Source of the DNA: Campylobacter_A concisus_Y
Lineage (GTDB): Bacteria > Campylobacterota > Campylobacteria > Campylobacterales > Campylobacteraceae
Reading direction: 5' to 3'
Assembly (NCBI RefSeq): GCF_902460415.1
Contig: NZ_CABPTY010000001.1
Span: forward strand, 716,275-780,274
Length of the DNA stretch: 64,000 nucleotides
Within the stretch, counting starts at the first letter, position 1, and each line of letters begins with the position of its first letter. Positions 8,209-16,036 of this stretch are shown here, one piece after another. The translations under genes were made by a program, and so were the position numbers. Below the pieces are notes generated by a model. It was not told where the DNA came from. It ran no database searches and saw only the letters and a list, made by a program, of their open reading frames with translations.

Positions 8209-9717
8209 CTACTGTAGTAGCTTCATTACGTTTTGTTGTACGCTGTTTGCTTGACTCATAGCATAAGCACCTGATTGAGCTAGGATGTTATGTTTTGAGA
8301 AGTTAGCAGACTCGCTAGCAAAATCAACATCTCTAATTTGAGATTCTGCTGATTTTACGTTAACTTGAGTTACAGTGATGTTATTAACTGTAGCTTGAAG
8401 TTGGTTTTGAACTGAACCAAGGTCTGAACGAACTTGATCAAGTGTTTTTTGAGCTGACTCAGCGATACTCATAACAGCCATCGCGCCGCGAAGTGTCATA
8501 ACACCAGCAGATTGGGCTACTGATAAAGATGCACTCATTCTTTGGAATCCCATAGCTGTTGCTAGGTTTTTATCTATTTGTCCCCTGATATCTCTTAGAG
8601 ATACTGATTGCTGAGCACCACCACCAGCAGAGAATGCTATTGATAATTTAGTATCACCGCCTCCTACTAGTTTAATATCTCTACCATCAAGACGAACTAG
8701 GTTTAATCTACCCACAAAGCCAGCTGTCAAAGATGTACCAGCGGCTGCTTTGCCTTTACCGCCAAGGCCTAATGAAATGTTTTTACCACCTGCAACTATA
8801 GCACGACCATCACGGCTTGTTAGTACCATTTTACCAGTTTCAGCATCAACAGAAGCTTCAACGCCGGTTTGGTCTTTTACAGAGTTGATAGCATTTACAA
8901 GTGCGCCGTTTGAGTCATTTGCTTTAACTTCCAAGTCGCCAATTTTAACGCCATTGATTGTTAAAGACTGAATTAAACCACCAGCAATAGCAGCACTAGC
9001 CTTCCAAGTAACATCAGCTGTAGCTCTAACACCAGTTTTATCAGCAACTTTGTTGATATTCTCAGCTAGAGCACCAAGACCTTTACCGATACCTGTTGAG
9101 ATAGTAGCACCTGTAACGCCGACATCATTTACACCATCAACGTTTAAGAATTTAAGGTTTACTGCGCCCATACCTGTAAGTAGTTTTGAGCTCTCAAAAC
9201 GTGTAAGGCCTATCTTATCAGACGTAGTCGCACCAATACTTGCTTTAACAGTTTGGTTTGAGTAAGCACCTATTTGGAATTCTTTATTAGAGAATGTTCC
9301 GTTTAGTAGTTGCTGACCGTTAAATGAAGTAGTGTTACCGATATTGTCAAGCTCTTCCATTAGACGAACGATATCAGCTTGCAATGCTTGGCGTGATTGA
9401 GTTGTTTGGCCGTCTTGAGCTGATTGAGTAGCTTTTGTCTTGATAGTATCAAGAATTTTTAGCTGCTCGTCCATAGCTTTATCGGCAACTTGAATGATAC
9501 CAATAGCATCATTACCATTTGCAATAGCTTGACCTAGAGCTGAAGCTTGACTTCTTAAACTATCCGCAATAGATAGACCTGAAGCATCGTCTGCAGCTGT
9601 TTGAATTCTAAGACCTGAGCTAAGTTTGTTAAGTGACTTAGATAGATCAGTGTTGTTGCTAACTGCGTTAGCGTGTGTGTTAAGTGCGTTTACGTTTGTG
9701 TTAATACGAAAACTCAT
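8209..9717 (-). CDS. flaA: Flagellin
   Basis: Flagellin of 502 residues, forming the filament after export by the flagellar type III system. The N-terminal D0/D1 region starts MSFRINTNVNALNTHANAV and contains LSSGLRIQTAADDASGLSIAD. The conserved C-terminal helix ends NILAQSGAYAMSQANSVQQNV and QLL-type residues. The central region (about 180-400) is variable, rich in Gly, Ser and Thr, and likely surface exposed, so it would carry O-linked legionaminic-type sugars (inference). An in-frame GTG 14 codons upstream is rejected because the family starts at MSFRIN. AAGGA sits just upstream of the chosen ATG. No second flagellin copy is in the window. Confidence 0.95.
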   Translation of the reverse strand: MSFRINTNVNALNTHANAVSNNTDLSKSLNKLSSGLRIQTAADDASGLSIADSLRSQASALGQAIANGNDAIGIIQVADKAMDEQLKILDTIKTKATQSAQDGQTTQSRQALQADIVRLMEELDNIGNTTSFNGQQLLNGTFSNKEFQIGAYSNQTVKASIGATTSDKIGLTRFESSKLLTGMGAVNLKFLNVDGVNDVGVTGATISTGIGKGLGALAENINKVADKTGVRATADVTWKASAAIAGGLIQSLTINGVKIGDLEVKANDSNGALVNAINSVKDQTGVEASVDAETGKMVLTSRDGRAIVAGGKNISLGLGGKGKAAAGTSLTAGFVGRLNLVRLDGRDIKLVGGGDTKLSIAFSAGGGAQQSVSLRDIRGQIDKNLATAMGFQRMSASLSVAQSAGVMTLRGAMAVMSIAESAQKTLDQVRSDLGSVQNQLQATVNNITVTQVNVKSAESQIRDVDFASESANFSKHNILAQSGAYAMSQANSVQQNVMKLLQ

Positions 9718-9766
9718 TGTAAATCCTTTTAATTTTTTAGTTACGACTTCTTGTCGCACAAAAACT

Positions 9767-9793
9767 ATATCGTGAAATTTTCTAAAAACTTTA
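9767..9793 (-). promoter_or_regulatory. Sigma-28 (FliA) promoter of flagellin
   Basis: On the minus strand TAAA (9790-9793), exactly 15 bases, then CACGATAT (9767-9774). This fits the FliA consensus TAAA-N15-GCCGATAA closely. The ATG lies about 50 bases downstream, and the leader contains a small CGAC/GTCG hairpin. Confidence 0.85.
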
Positions 9794-9871
9794 TAGGCAT
9801 GAATGAAAAAATTTTTAAAAAATTAACATGGATTTGATTTTTATGTCTTGATACTTTAAAAATTATTTTTG

Positions 9872-9877
9872 CTACAA
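9872..9877 (+). promoter_or_regulatory. -10 box of topA
   Basis: TGCTACAAT: an extended TG-type -10 hexamer TACAAT in an A/T-rich stretch, 28 bases before the topA start, as expected for a Campylobacter sigma-70 promoter. Confidence 0.55.
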
Positions 9878-9905
9878 TTACGCCAAAAAAATTAAAGGCT
9901 ATATA

Positions 9906-12020
9906 ATGAAAAGCTTAATCATCGTGGAATCTCCCGCAAAAGCAAAGACTATCAAAAATTTCTTAGATAAAAGCTACAACGTCATCGCCTCAAAAGGTCA
10001 CATCAGAGACTTACCAAAAACTAGCTTTGGCATCAAAATAGAGGATGATAAATTTACTCCAGAGTACCGCATCAGCAGTGATCACTCCGCCATCGTAAAA
10101 GAGATAAAAGAGCTCGCCAAGGGTGCTGATGAAATTTACCTCGCGACCGATGAGGATAGAGAGGGTGAGGCGATCGCATTTCACATCGCAAACGCTATCG
10201 GCAAGGAGCCAACTAGCCTGCCTCGTATCGTCTTTCACGAGATCACTAAAAGCGCCATACAAAATGCTCTAAAAAGCCCAAGGCGTGTCAATATGAATAG
10301 CGTCAATGCCCAGCAAACAAGGCGCTTACTGGACCGCATAGTTGGCTACAAGCTAAGCCCACTTTTAAATTTAAAGATACAAAAAGGCTTAAGCGCTGGC
10401 CGTGTACAAAGTGCAGCGCTAAAAATAATAGTCGACCGTGAGCGTGAGATACAGGCATTTAAGCCAGTTGAATACTACACGATCGATACATTTTTTAAAA
10501 AAGATCTAGACGCCGAGCTGATTAAATTTGAAAATCAAAAGATCGAAAAGCTCACTATCCAAAATCCAGACCGCGCAAAATACATTATAGAGAATTTACA
10601 AAATGAGAAATTTAGCGTCCGTGAGATCGAGAGCAAGGATAGAAAGATCCAGCCAAGCCCGCCATTTATGACTTCAACACTTCAGCAAAGCGCGAGTAAC
10701 CGTCTTGGCTTTAGCCCTAAAAAGACCATGATGATCGCTCAAAGCCTCTATGAAGGTGTACAAACTCACGATGGTTTCATGGGTGCGATCACCTACATGA
10801 GAACGGACAGTTTAAATTTAGCCAAAGAGGCTGTCGCGGCAGCTAGAGAGCACATCTTAAAAAACTATGGCAAAGAGTATCTGCCAGCCAAAGCGATAAA
10901 CTACACGACAAGCTCAAAGGCCGCACAGGAAGCTCACGAAGCGATCCGCCCTACAAATTTAAACTTCACACCGCAAATCGCAGCTAAATTTTTAGATAAA
11001 GACGCGCTCAAACTCTACACGCTCATCTACAATAGATTTTTAGCATGTCAAATGAGCGCATGTGTGAGCCAAACTCAAAACGTCTATGTTGCAAGCGAAA
11101 AAGGCGAGTTTAAGATAAGTGGTAGAAAGGTGCTATTTGACGGCTTTTACAAGGTTTATGGCGAGCTTGATAAGGATAAAATTTTGCCAAATTTAAAAAA
11201 GGGCAACGAGATGAGCTTGCAAAGCATAAAAAGCACGCAAAATTTCACCGAGCCGCCATCTCGCTACTCTGAAGCTGGCCTTGTTAAAAAACTAGAGAGT
11301 CTAGGCATCGGTCGCCCAAGTACATATGCACCAACTATCTCACTGCTAACATCAAGAGACTATGTGAGAATCGAGAAAAAGCAGCTCATACCAAACGATA
11401 TAGCATTTAGTATGATAGGTGTTTTAGAGGAGCACTTTAGCAACATCGTTGATAGCGAATTTACGTCTCATCTCGAAGAAAAGCTCGATGAGATCGCACT
11501 TGATAAGGCTGACTGGCAAAAGGTGCTAAGTGACTTTTACTATCCATTTATGGAAAAAATAAGCGCTGGCAAAACTGGCATAAAAAGCCTAAAAACAGCC
11601 ACTCCGATTGGAGAGAAGTGCCCAGATTGCGGAAGCGAGCTCTTGCTTAGAAAAGGCAGATACGGCGAATTTATCGCTTGTTCAAATTTTCCAAAATGCA
11701 AATACTCAAGAAATATTGCAAAAGATAGCGAAAAGAGTACCGAGCCAGGTATGACAACGGCAGCCAAGCCAAAACGTGAGCTTAAAAAGCTTGATGTGCC
11801 ATGTCCAAAATGCGGTGGTGAGATCGTCGAGAGATTTAGCAGGCGTGGTAAATTTTATGGATGCGCCAACTATCCAAAATGCGACTTCGTCTCAAACTAC
11901 GAGCCAGTTGAGCAAAAATGCGACGAATGTGGCGGCGACATGATCAAAAAAGAGCTTAAAAAAGGCACATTTATAGAGTGCACAAAGTGCAAGAAAAAGA
12001 CGCTTATTTCTGAAAACTAA
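9906..12020 (+). CDS. topA: DNA topoisomerase I
   Basis: Type IA topoisomerase, 704 residues, relaxing negative supercoils. The TOPRIM domain opens with LIIVESPAKAKTI and includes the metal-binding ATDEDREGEAIA near residue 80. The active-site tyrosine is Tyr297 in AITYMRTDS. Gate-domain motifs SAGRVQSAAL and EAHEAIRPT are present. The C-terminus has three four-cysteine zinc ribbons (CPDCGSEL..CSNFPKC, CPKCGGEI..CANYPKC, CDECGGDM..CTKC). It has its own promoter and a strong terminator, so it appears monocistronic. Confidence 0.96.
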   Translation: MKSLIIVESPAKAKTIKNFLDKSYNVIASKGHIRDLPKTSFGIKIEDDKFTPEYRISSDHSAIVKEIKELAKGADEIYLATDEDREGEAIAFHIANAIGKEPTSLPRIVFHEITKSAIQNALKSPRRVNMNSVNAQQTRRLLDRIVGYKLSPLLNLKIQKGLSAGRVQSAALKIIVDREREIQAFKPVEYYTIDTFFKKDLDAELIKFENQKIEKLTIQNPDRAKYIIENLQNEKFSVREIESKDRKIQPSPPFMTSTLQQSASNRLGFSPKKTMMIAQSLYEGVQTHDGFMGAITYMRTDSLNLAKEAVAAAREHILKNYGKEYLPAKAINYTTSSKAAQEAHEAIRPTNLNFTPQIAAKFLDKDALKLYTLIYNRFLACQMSACVSQTQNVYVASEKGEFKISGRKVLFDGFYKVYGELDKDKILPNLKKGNEMSLQSIKSTQNFTEPPSRYSEAGLVKKLESLGIGRPSTYAPTISLLTSRDYVRIEKKQLIPNDIAFSMIGVLEEHFSNIVDSEFTSHLEEKLDEIALDKADWQKVLSDFYYPFMEKISAGKTGIKSLKTATPIGEKCPDCGSELLLRKGRYGEFIACSNFPKCKYSRNIAKDSEKSTEPGMTTAAKPKRELKKLDVPCPKCGGEIVERFSRRGKFYGCANYPKCDFVSNYEPVEQKCDECGGDMIKKELKKGTFIECTKCKKKTLISEN

Positions 12021-12028
12021 AAATTTCT

Positions 12029-12066
12029 AGCCAAATTTGAGCCCTTGCAGCCTAAATTTGGCTTTT
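12029..12066 (+). terminator. Terminator of topA
   Basis: AGCCAAATTT at 12029-12038 and AAATTTGGCT at 12054-12063 form a 10-bp stem with a 15-base loop, followed by TTT, nine bases after the topA stop. Confidence 0.7.
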
Positions 12067-12307
12067 ATAAATTTGGGCTTTAAATGCCTGATACCACCGC
12101 TAAGCTTAGCCAGCATAAAGGGAAAAACTCGTCACCAACTACACATCTAAGGGGCAATCTTCACACTAAAGTACGCACTTTTTGGGCTTTTTGACGAGCT
12201 TAGCGCTTTGCCAAATTGGAATAAAAGAGGGAGCGGAAATTTATAAGAGAAGGTAATGTCACAAAATTTAAGCTTTTCGCATAGTTTTTAATAAGTTTAT
12301 ATTGTGG
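12067..12307. other. Intergenic stretch with no recognised gene
   Basis: About 240 bases between the topA terminator and the first copy of the intergenic repeat. I see no supported reading frame. A GACGAGCTTAGC-type word near 12192 partly mirrors CTCGTC near 12128, so some structured RNA is possible, but nothing can be named. Confidence 0.4.
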
Positions 12308-12632
12308 AGCAAATTTTAAAATTCTATTCACTTGCAAGAATTGACTACTATCTTAAAATCTTAGCTTCGCTTATGACTTGGCTCAAATTTTAGAGCCGAA
12401 ATTACTCGTTCTTGAAATTTTAAAATTTATAGATATATGAACGCATGCTGTGCAAAGTGCTATCACATGCACTTCTAACGTGCGAAGGATTTAGAGGATT
12501 TAAATGAGGATAAAGGGACGGATCTTTGCTTCGCTAGCTCGCAGCTACAAGCAGACCGTAACTCAAGCCCATTTATCTCCCTTTGAATAAAAATAAATTT
12601 ATACATTTCATCAAACTATTTTTGCAAATTCA
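12308..12632 (+). repeat. Intergenic repeat, copy A
   Basis: Begins and ends with TGCAAATT-like words. It shares in order with copy B (13915-14175): CACT(C/T)GCAAGAATTGACTACT, AGAGCCGAAATTACT, AAATTTTAAAATTT, CGCATGC(A/T)GTGC, a G-rich run near GATAAAGGG, ACTCAAGCCC(C/A)TTT and CATTTCATCAA. Copy A carries about 35 extra bases near 12520-12555. The arms at 12502-12518 and 12568-12584 pair at 12 of 17 positions, which retains in degraded form the hairpin that is nearly perfect in copy B. I do not recognise a named family. Confidence 0.75.
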
Positions 12633-12668
12633 TAAATCACCCTACTTAAATTTTAAACCTATCAAAGC

Positions 12669-12674
12669 TATAAT
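12669..12674 (+). promoter_or_regulatory. -10 box of bioB-crcB
   Basis: GCTATAAT, with the TATAAT hexamer 22 bases before the bioB ATG. AAAAAAGGA at 12682-12690 is the ribosome site. Confidence 0.6.
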
Positions 12675-12696
12675 ACGCCCCAAAAAAGGATGAAAA

Positions 12697-13536
12697 ATGA
12701 AAACAATTATGCTCTGTGCGATATGCTCAGTCACTCAAGGAAACTGCGCCGAGGACTGCGCTTACTGCACACAAAGTGCCAAAGCTGGTGCCGATATCTC
12801 AAAATTTAAAGAAAAAAGCGTGCAGCAGGTGGTGGACGAGGCCAAAATGGCTTATAAAAACCACGCTCTTGGCTTTTGTTTGGTCACAAGCGGTGCTAGG
12901 CTTAATGACAAAAAGACCGACTATATCGCATCTTTAGCAAGAGCCGTGAGCAAAGAAGTGCCAAATTTGATGCTTATCGCATGTAACGGCATGGCGACTT
13001 ACGAGCAGCTTAGCGAGCTTAAAAAAGCTGGCGTTTTTAGCTACAACCACAACCTTGAAACAAGCCGAGAATTTTTCCCAAAAATTTGTAAAACGCACAC
13101 TTGGGATGAGAGATATCAGACAAATTTAGATGCAAAAAGAGCTGGGCTTATGCTTTGTACTGGTGGAATTTACGGCGTTGGCGAGAGTGAGGCCGATAGA
13201 GTAAGCTTTAGAGCTAGTTTAAAAGAGCTTGAGCCATTTTCGTCACCGATAAATTTTTTCATAAAAAATGAAGCTCTAAGCCTTGATCTGCCTCCTCTTA
13301 GTGCGGATGAAGCCCTAAAAATAGTGCGTGAGACCAAAAGAGATCTACCAGAAACTAGAGTCATGATAGCTGGCGGTAGGGAGAAAATTTTAGGCGATAG
13401 ACAATACGAGATCTTTGAAAATGGCGCCGATGCGATCGTGATAGGCGACTACCTCACCGCAAAAGGCGAGAAAGCTAGCAAAGATATCGAGGAGCTTGCA
13501 AAGCGCGGTTTTAGCTTCGCTAGTATCTGCCATTAA
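12697..13536 (+). CDS. bioB: Biotin synthase
   Basis: Radical SAM enzyme, 279 residues, inserting sulfur into dethiobiotin. The [4Fe-4S] motif is C17-x3-C21-x2-C24 (GNCAEDCAYC). SGARLND, the substrate-binding YNHNLETS near residue 110, and CTGGIYGVGE follow. MIAGGREK and the final GDYLTAKG match the epsilonproteobacterial short form, about 278 residues against about 345 in E. coli. It overlaps crcB by one base (TAATG). Confidence 0.94.
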   Translation: MKTIMLCAICSVTQGNCAEDCAYCTQSAKAGADISKFKEKSVQQVVDEAKMAYKNHALGFCLVTSGARLNDKKTDYIASLARAVSKEVPNLMLIACNGMATYEQLSELKKAGVFSYNHNLETSREFFPKICKTHTWDERYQTNLDAKRAGLMLCTGGIYGVGESEADRVSFRASLKELEPFSSPINFFIKNEALSLDLPPLSADEALKIVRETKRDLPETRVMIAGGREKILGDRQYEIFENGADAIVIGDYLTAKGEKASKDIEELAKRGFSFASICH

Positions 13537-13889
13537 TGCTTGCAAATTTGCTTTTCGCAGGGCTTGGAGGCTTTATCGGAGCTGGATGCAGGTTTTTAGC
13601 CGGTGAGCTGCTAAAATTTAGCCACTTTCCGCTAGCCACGCTTGGCGTAAATACGCTTGGTAGCTTCATTATCGGCGTCTTGTTTTGTCTAAATTTAAGC
13701 CAAAGCGTGAGGGTGTTCTTGGTCATTGGCATACTTGGCGGATTTACGACATTCTCAAGCTTTAGCCTTGATAGTGTAAAATTTTTACTAGAAGGCGAAC
13801 TGATAAAAGGCTTTTTAAATATCTTTTTAAACCTTGTCCTTTGCCTGCTTGCAAGCTATCTTGGCATTTTGCTTGGCAAGAGTTTATAA
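13536..13889 (+). CDS. crcB: Fluoride exporter CrcB
   Basis: Small membrane protein of 117 residues with four hydrophobic segments (about 1-20, 31-52, 62-82, 95-115). Family signatures are GGFIGAGCRFL near the N-terminus, TLGVNTLGSFIIG, and GGFTTFSSFSLD for the channel phenylalanines. Fluc channels are dual-topology dimers exporting fluoride. Translation is coupled to bioB, which has no obvious functional link. No fluoride riboswitch is evident ahead of it, since the gene follows bioB directly. Confidence 0.93.
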   Translation: MLANLLFAGLGGFIGAGCRFLAGELLKFSHFPLATLGVNTLGSFIIGVLFCLNLSQSVRVFLVIGILGGFTTFSSFSLDSVKFLLEGELIKGFLNIFLNLVLCLLASYLGILLGKSL

Positions 13890-13914
13890 AAGTAAGTAGC
13901 AAAATAGCCTTATT

Positions 13915-14175
13915 TGCAAATTTAAAACTTCACCCACTCGCAAGAATTGACTACTGGTTTTGGGTCTTATAAAGCTTGCCACTAGAGCCGAAATTACTTG
14001 CTTATAAAATTTTAAAATTTGATAGAGTTTTACCCGCATGCAGTGCGCCAGCACTATTGCGTGCACTTTGAGCGCGTTAAGGGATTGGGGGATATAAAGG
14101 GGGATAAGGGGGCGACTTACGCAATTCAAGCCCCTTTGTCCCCCTTTAAGTAAATTTCATCAATCTATGTGCAAA
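13915..14175 (+). repeat. Intergenic repeat, copy B
   Basis: The best preserved copy. It is bounded by TGCAAATTT words at both ends, which act as short direct terminal repeats. Internal landmarks are CACTCGCAAGAATTGACTACT near 13935, AGAGCCGAAATTACTTG near 13984, CCGCATGCAGTGC near 14034, and the G-rich/C-rich hairpin at 14096-14147. Copies A and B bracket bioB-crcB in the same orientation. Confidence 0.78.
14096..14147 (+). ncRNA. G/C-rich hairpin inside repeat copy B (possible structured RNA)
   Basis: The arm at 14096-14112 (AAAGGGGGATAAGGGGG) pairs over all 17 positions, with two G-U wobbles, with 14131-14147 across an 18-base loop. Such a GC-rich stem stands out in this AT-rich DNA. It could be a transcript end, an RNA element or a mobile-element remnant; no promoter or T run is evident. 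Confidence 0.4.
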
Positions 14176-14265
14176 TTTTAAATTTCATTCACTCACAAGA
14201 ATTGGCTAGTAAAATTTGATGAAATTTAACAAAACCGCATGCAGTGCAAAATACCACCACATCCA
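14170..14265 (+). repeat. Intergenic repeat, copy C (short)
   Basis: Tandem to copy B, sharing the TGCAAATTTTA word at the junction. It contains CACTCACAAGAATTGGCTA and, after a deletion of the middle, CCGCATGCAGTGC at 14235-14247. It ends against the stop of the next gene. Confidence 0.6.
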
Positions 14266-14270
14266 CCTTT

Positions 14271-14753
14271 CTATCTAGCTTCTACCTTTGGCATCTGAAG
14301 CATAAAATTTCTAGCTTCACTTAAAAGTACAGGCTTAAGGCCATCTACCAGAGTTTTTGGATCATAAATTCTCTCATATGAAAGTATTAAGACTCCATCT
14401 TTTTCAAGTAAAAAGTGGATTATTTCTATATTTTTACTACTAGTTTCATCTTTTATAAGAGCTAAAATTTGATCATTCTCTTCACTATAAAGCACCTCTT
14501 TAGCCTCTTTTATCTTCTTTTTTAGCTCAGCAAGCATACTTTCACTTTTTATATTTTTGTCAAATTTTACTCTAAAGCCTACGAAATGCTCATCAAAATT
14601 TTCATTTTTTAAAAAGTAAAAACTCTCATCTTTGGCTGTATTTTTCTTATAAAAAATGCTTCCATCAAATTTAAAACTTTGAACCAAACTTAGCTCGTCT
14701 GCAAAGCTAAAAATTCCAAAAAATATCAAGACAAAAAATAGAAATTTACGCAT
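14271..14753 (-). CDS. Small exported protein of unknown function
   Basis: A 160-residue protein. The first 18 residues (MRKFLFFVLIFFGIFSFA) form a clear signal peptide ending at A-D. The mature part is charged, with VGFRVKFDKN and GLKPVLLSEARNFM, and lacks cysteine. I chose ATG 14753 because GGAG lies nine bases upstream and the signal peptide starts there; the frame is open 30 codons further but without a signal. It diverges from the antiporter gene. No family recognised; a periplasmic location is inferred. Confidence 0.7.
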   Translation of the reverse strand: MRKFLFFVLIFFGIFSFADELSLVQSFKFDGSIFYKKNTAKDESFYFLKNENFDEHFVGFRVKFDKNIKSESMLAELKKKIKEAKEVLYSEENDQILALIKDETSSKNIEIIHFLLEKDGVLILSYERIYDPKTLVDGLKPVLLSEARNFMLQMPKVEAR

Positions 14754-14870
14754 AAATTTGCACTCCAAATTTTTAAAAATTTGTCGCCATTTTGCCCAAA
14801 AATCGCTTAGCTTAATCAAAAAATAACAAAGCTTTTTATACAATCAAACATTTTTAATTTAAGGATCTTT

Positions 14871-16034
14871 TTGCAGTTACATCAAGCTAGCGAGCTTAGT
14901 ATTCTTGTCGTTTTGGCATTTATCGTCTTTGCTTCGCCTTATATTTCTAAAATTTTACGCATTCCTGTCGCTCCTGCTGAGATAATACTTGGAGCACTAG
15001 CTAGCTACATCGGGCTTGTTGGTGAAAATGAGATGTTTAAGCTAATTAGCGAAGTTGGCTTCTTCTTTTTGATGTTTCTTGCCGGCATGGAGATCGATCT
15101 TAGAATGCTTATAAACATCGACCGCAAAATTTTGCGCCTAGGACTTATCTATCTTGCGCTCATCTACTCGCTAGCAACTGCACTTACATTTAGTTTTGAT
15201 CTTAGTTTGCTCTATATTATCATTATCCCTATAATGGCCGTTGGCATGATATTTACGCTATTTAAAGAGTATGGCAGAGATGTGAAATGGTTAAATTTAA
15301 GCATGCTTATTGCAACTATTGGTGAGCTTATAAGCATTACGCTTTTGACATTTATAGCAGCCTATTTGCAGTTTGGAGCTAGTATAAATTTATGGCTAAC
15401 GATTGGCTATTTGATCTTATTTTTAGCTATCAGCGTACTTAGCTTTAAAATTTTAGATGTGCTTTTTTGGTGGTATCCAGGGCTTAAAGTGATCCTTATG
15501 CCACACTACGACAAGGACGAAAAAGATATTAGACTAAGCATTGCAGTGTTTTTTTCGATGATTGCACTTATGCTTTATTTGAATTTAGAAGTTGCCTTTG
15601 GCGCGTTTATCGCAGGTATGTTTATAACGACATTTTTTGATCATAAAAAAGACTTACCGCACAAGCTTTCAAGTTTTGGATTTGGATTTTTGGTACCGAT
15701 ATTTTTTATACACATAGGCTCAACCTTCAAGCTCTCAAGCCTAAGCTCAAATGAAGTGATAAAAGATGCTATTTTTATATTTTGTGCGATGCTTGCCACA
15801 AGGCTTTTTTCAAGTGTGTTATTTGTAGGAAAATTAGGATTTAAGGGGATATTTTTGTTTTCCCTCTCACAATCCATGCCACTAACGCTTCTAGTAGCAG
15901 TTGCTACTATCGCACACAGATCAGGTGAGATAAGTGATTATTCTTACTCATCTTTTATCCTAGCAAGCCTAGCTCAAGCTATAATAGGGACAATAATTAT
16001 AAAATTTCTAATGCAATCAAGAAGTAAGGAGTAA
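14871..16034 (+). CDS. Cation:proton antiporter (CPA2/KefB-type)
   Basis: A 387-residue integral membrane protein with about 11-12 hydrophobic segments. N-terminal ILRIPVAPAEIILGALA and FLAGMEIDLRML are signatures of the Na+/H+ or K+/H+ exchanger family CPA2. Only the membrane domain is present; there is no RCK/TrkA-N domain. It starts at TTG 14871 with AAGGA six bases upstream. The next gene, gltA, begins two bases after its stop. The ion cannot be predicted from the sequence. Confidence 0.82.
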   Translation: MQLHQASELSILVVLAFIVFASPYISKILRIPVAPAEIILGALASYIGLVGENEMFKLISEVGFFFLMFLAGMEIDLRMLINIDRKILRLGLIYLALIYSLATALTFSFDLSLLYIIIIPIMAVGMIFTLFKEYGRDVKWLNLSMLIATIGELISITLLTFIAAYLQFGASINLWLTIGYLILFLAISVLSFKILDVLFWWYPGLKVILMPHYDKDEKDIRLSIAVFFSMIALMLYLNLEVAFGAFIAGMFITTFFDHKKDLPHKLSSFGFGFLVPIFFIHIGSTFKLSSLSSNEVIKDAIFIFCAMLATRLFSSVLFVGKLGFKGIFLFSLSQSMPLTLLVAVATIAHRSGEISDYSYSSFILASLAQAIIGTIIIKFLMQSRSKE

Positions 16035-16036
16035 AA

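Noticed and set aside
9715..9759. Longer flagellin start at GTG 9759
   Set aside because: The added 14 residues are not found in flagellins, and AAGGA is correctly spaced for the ATG at MSFRIN.
14090..14112. Runs of five G as phase-variable tracts
   Set aside because: The runs are short, lie outside any gene and are explained by the hairpin arm.
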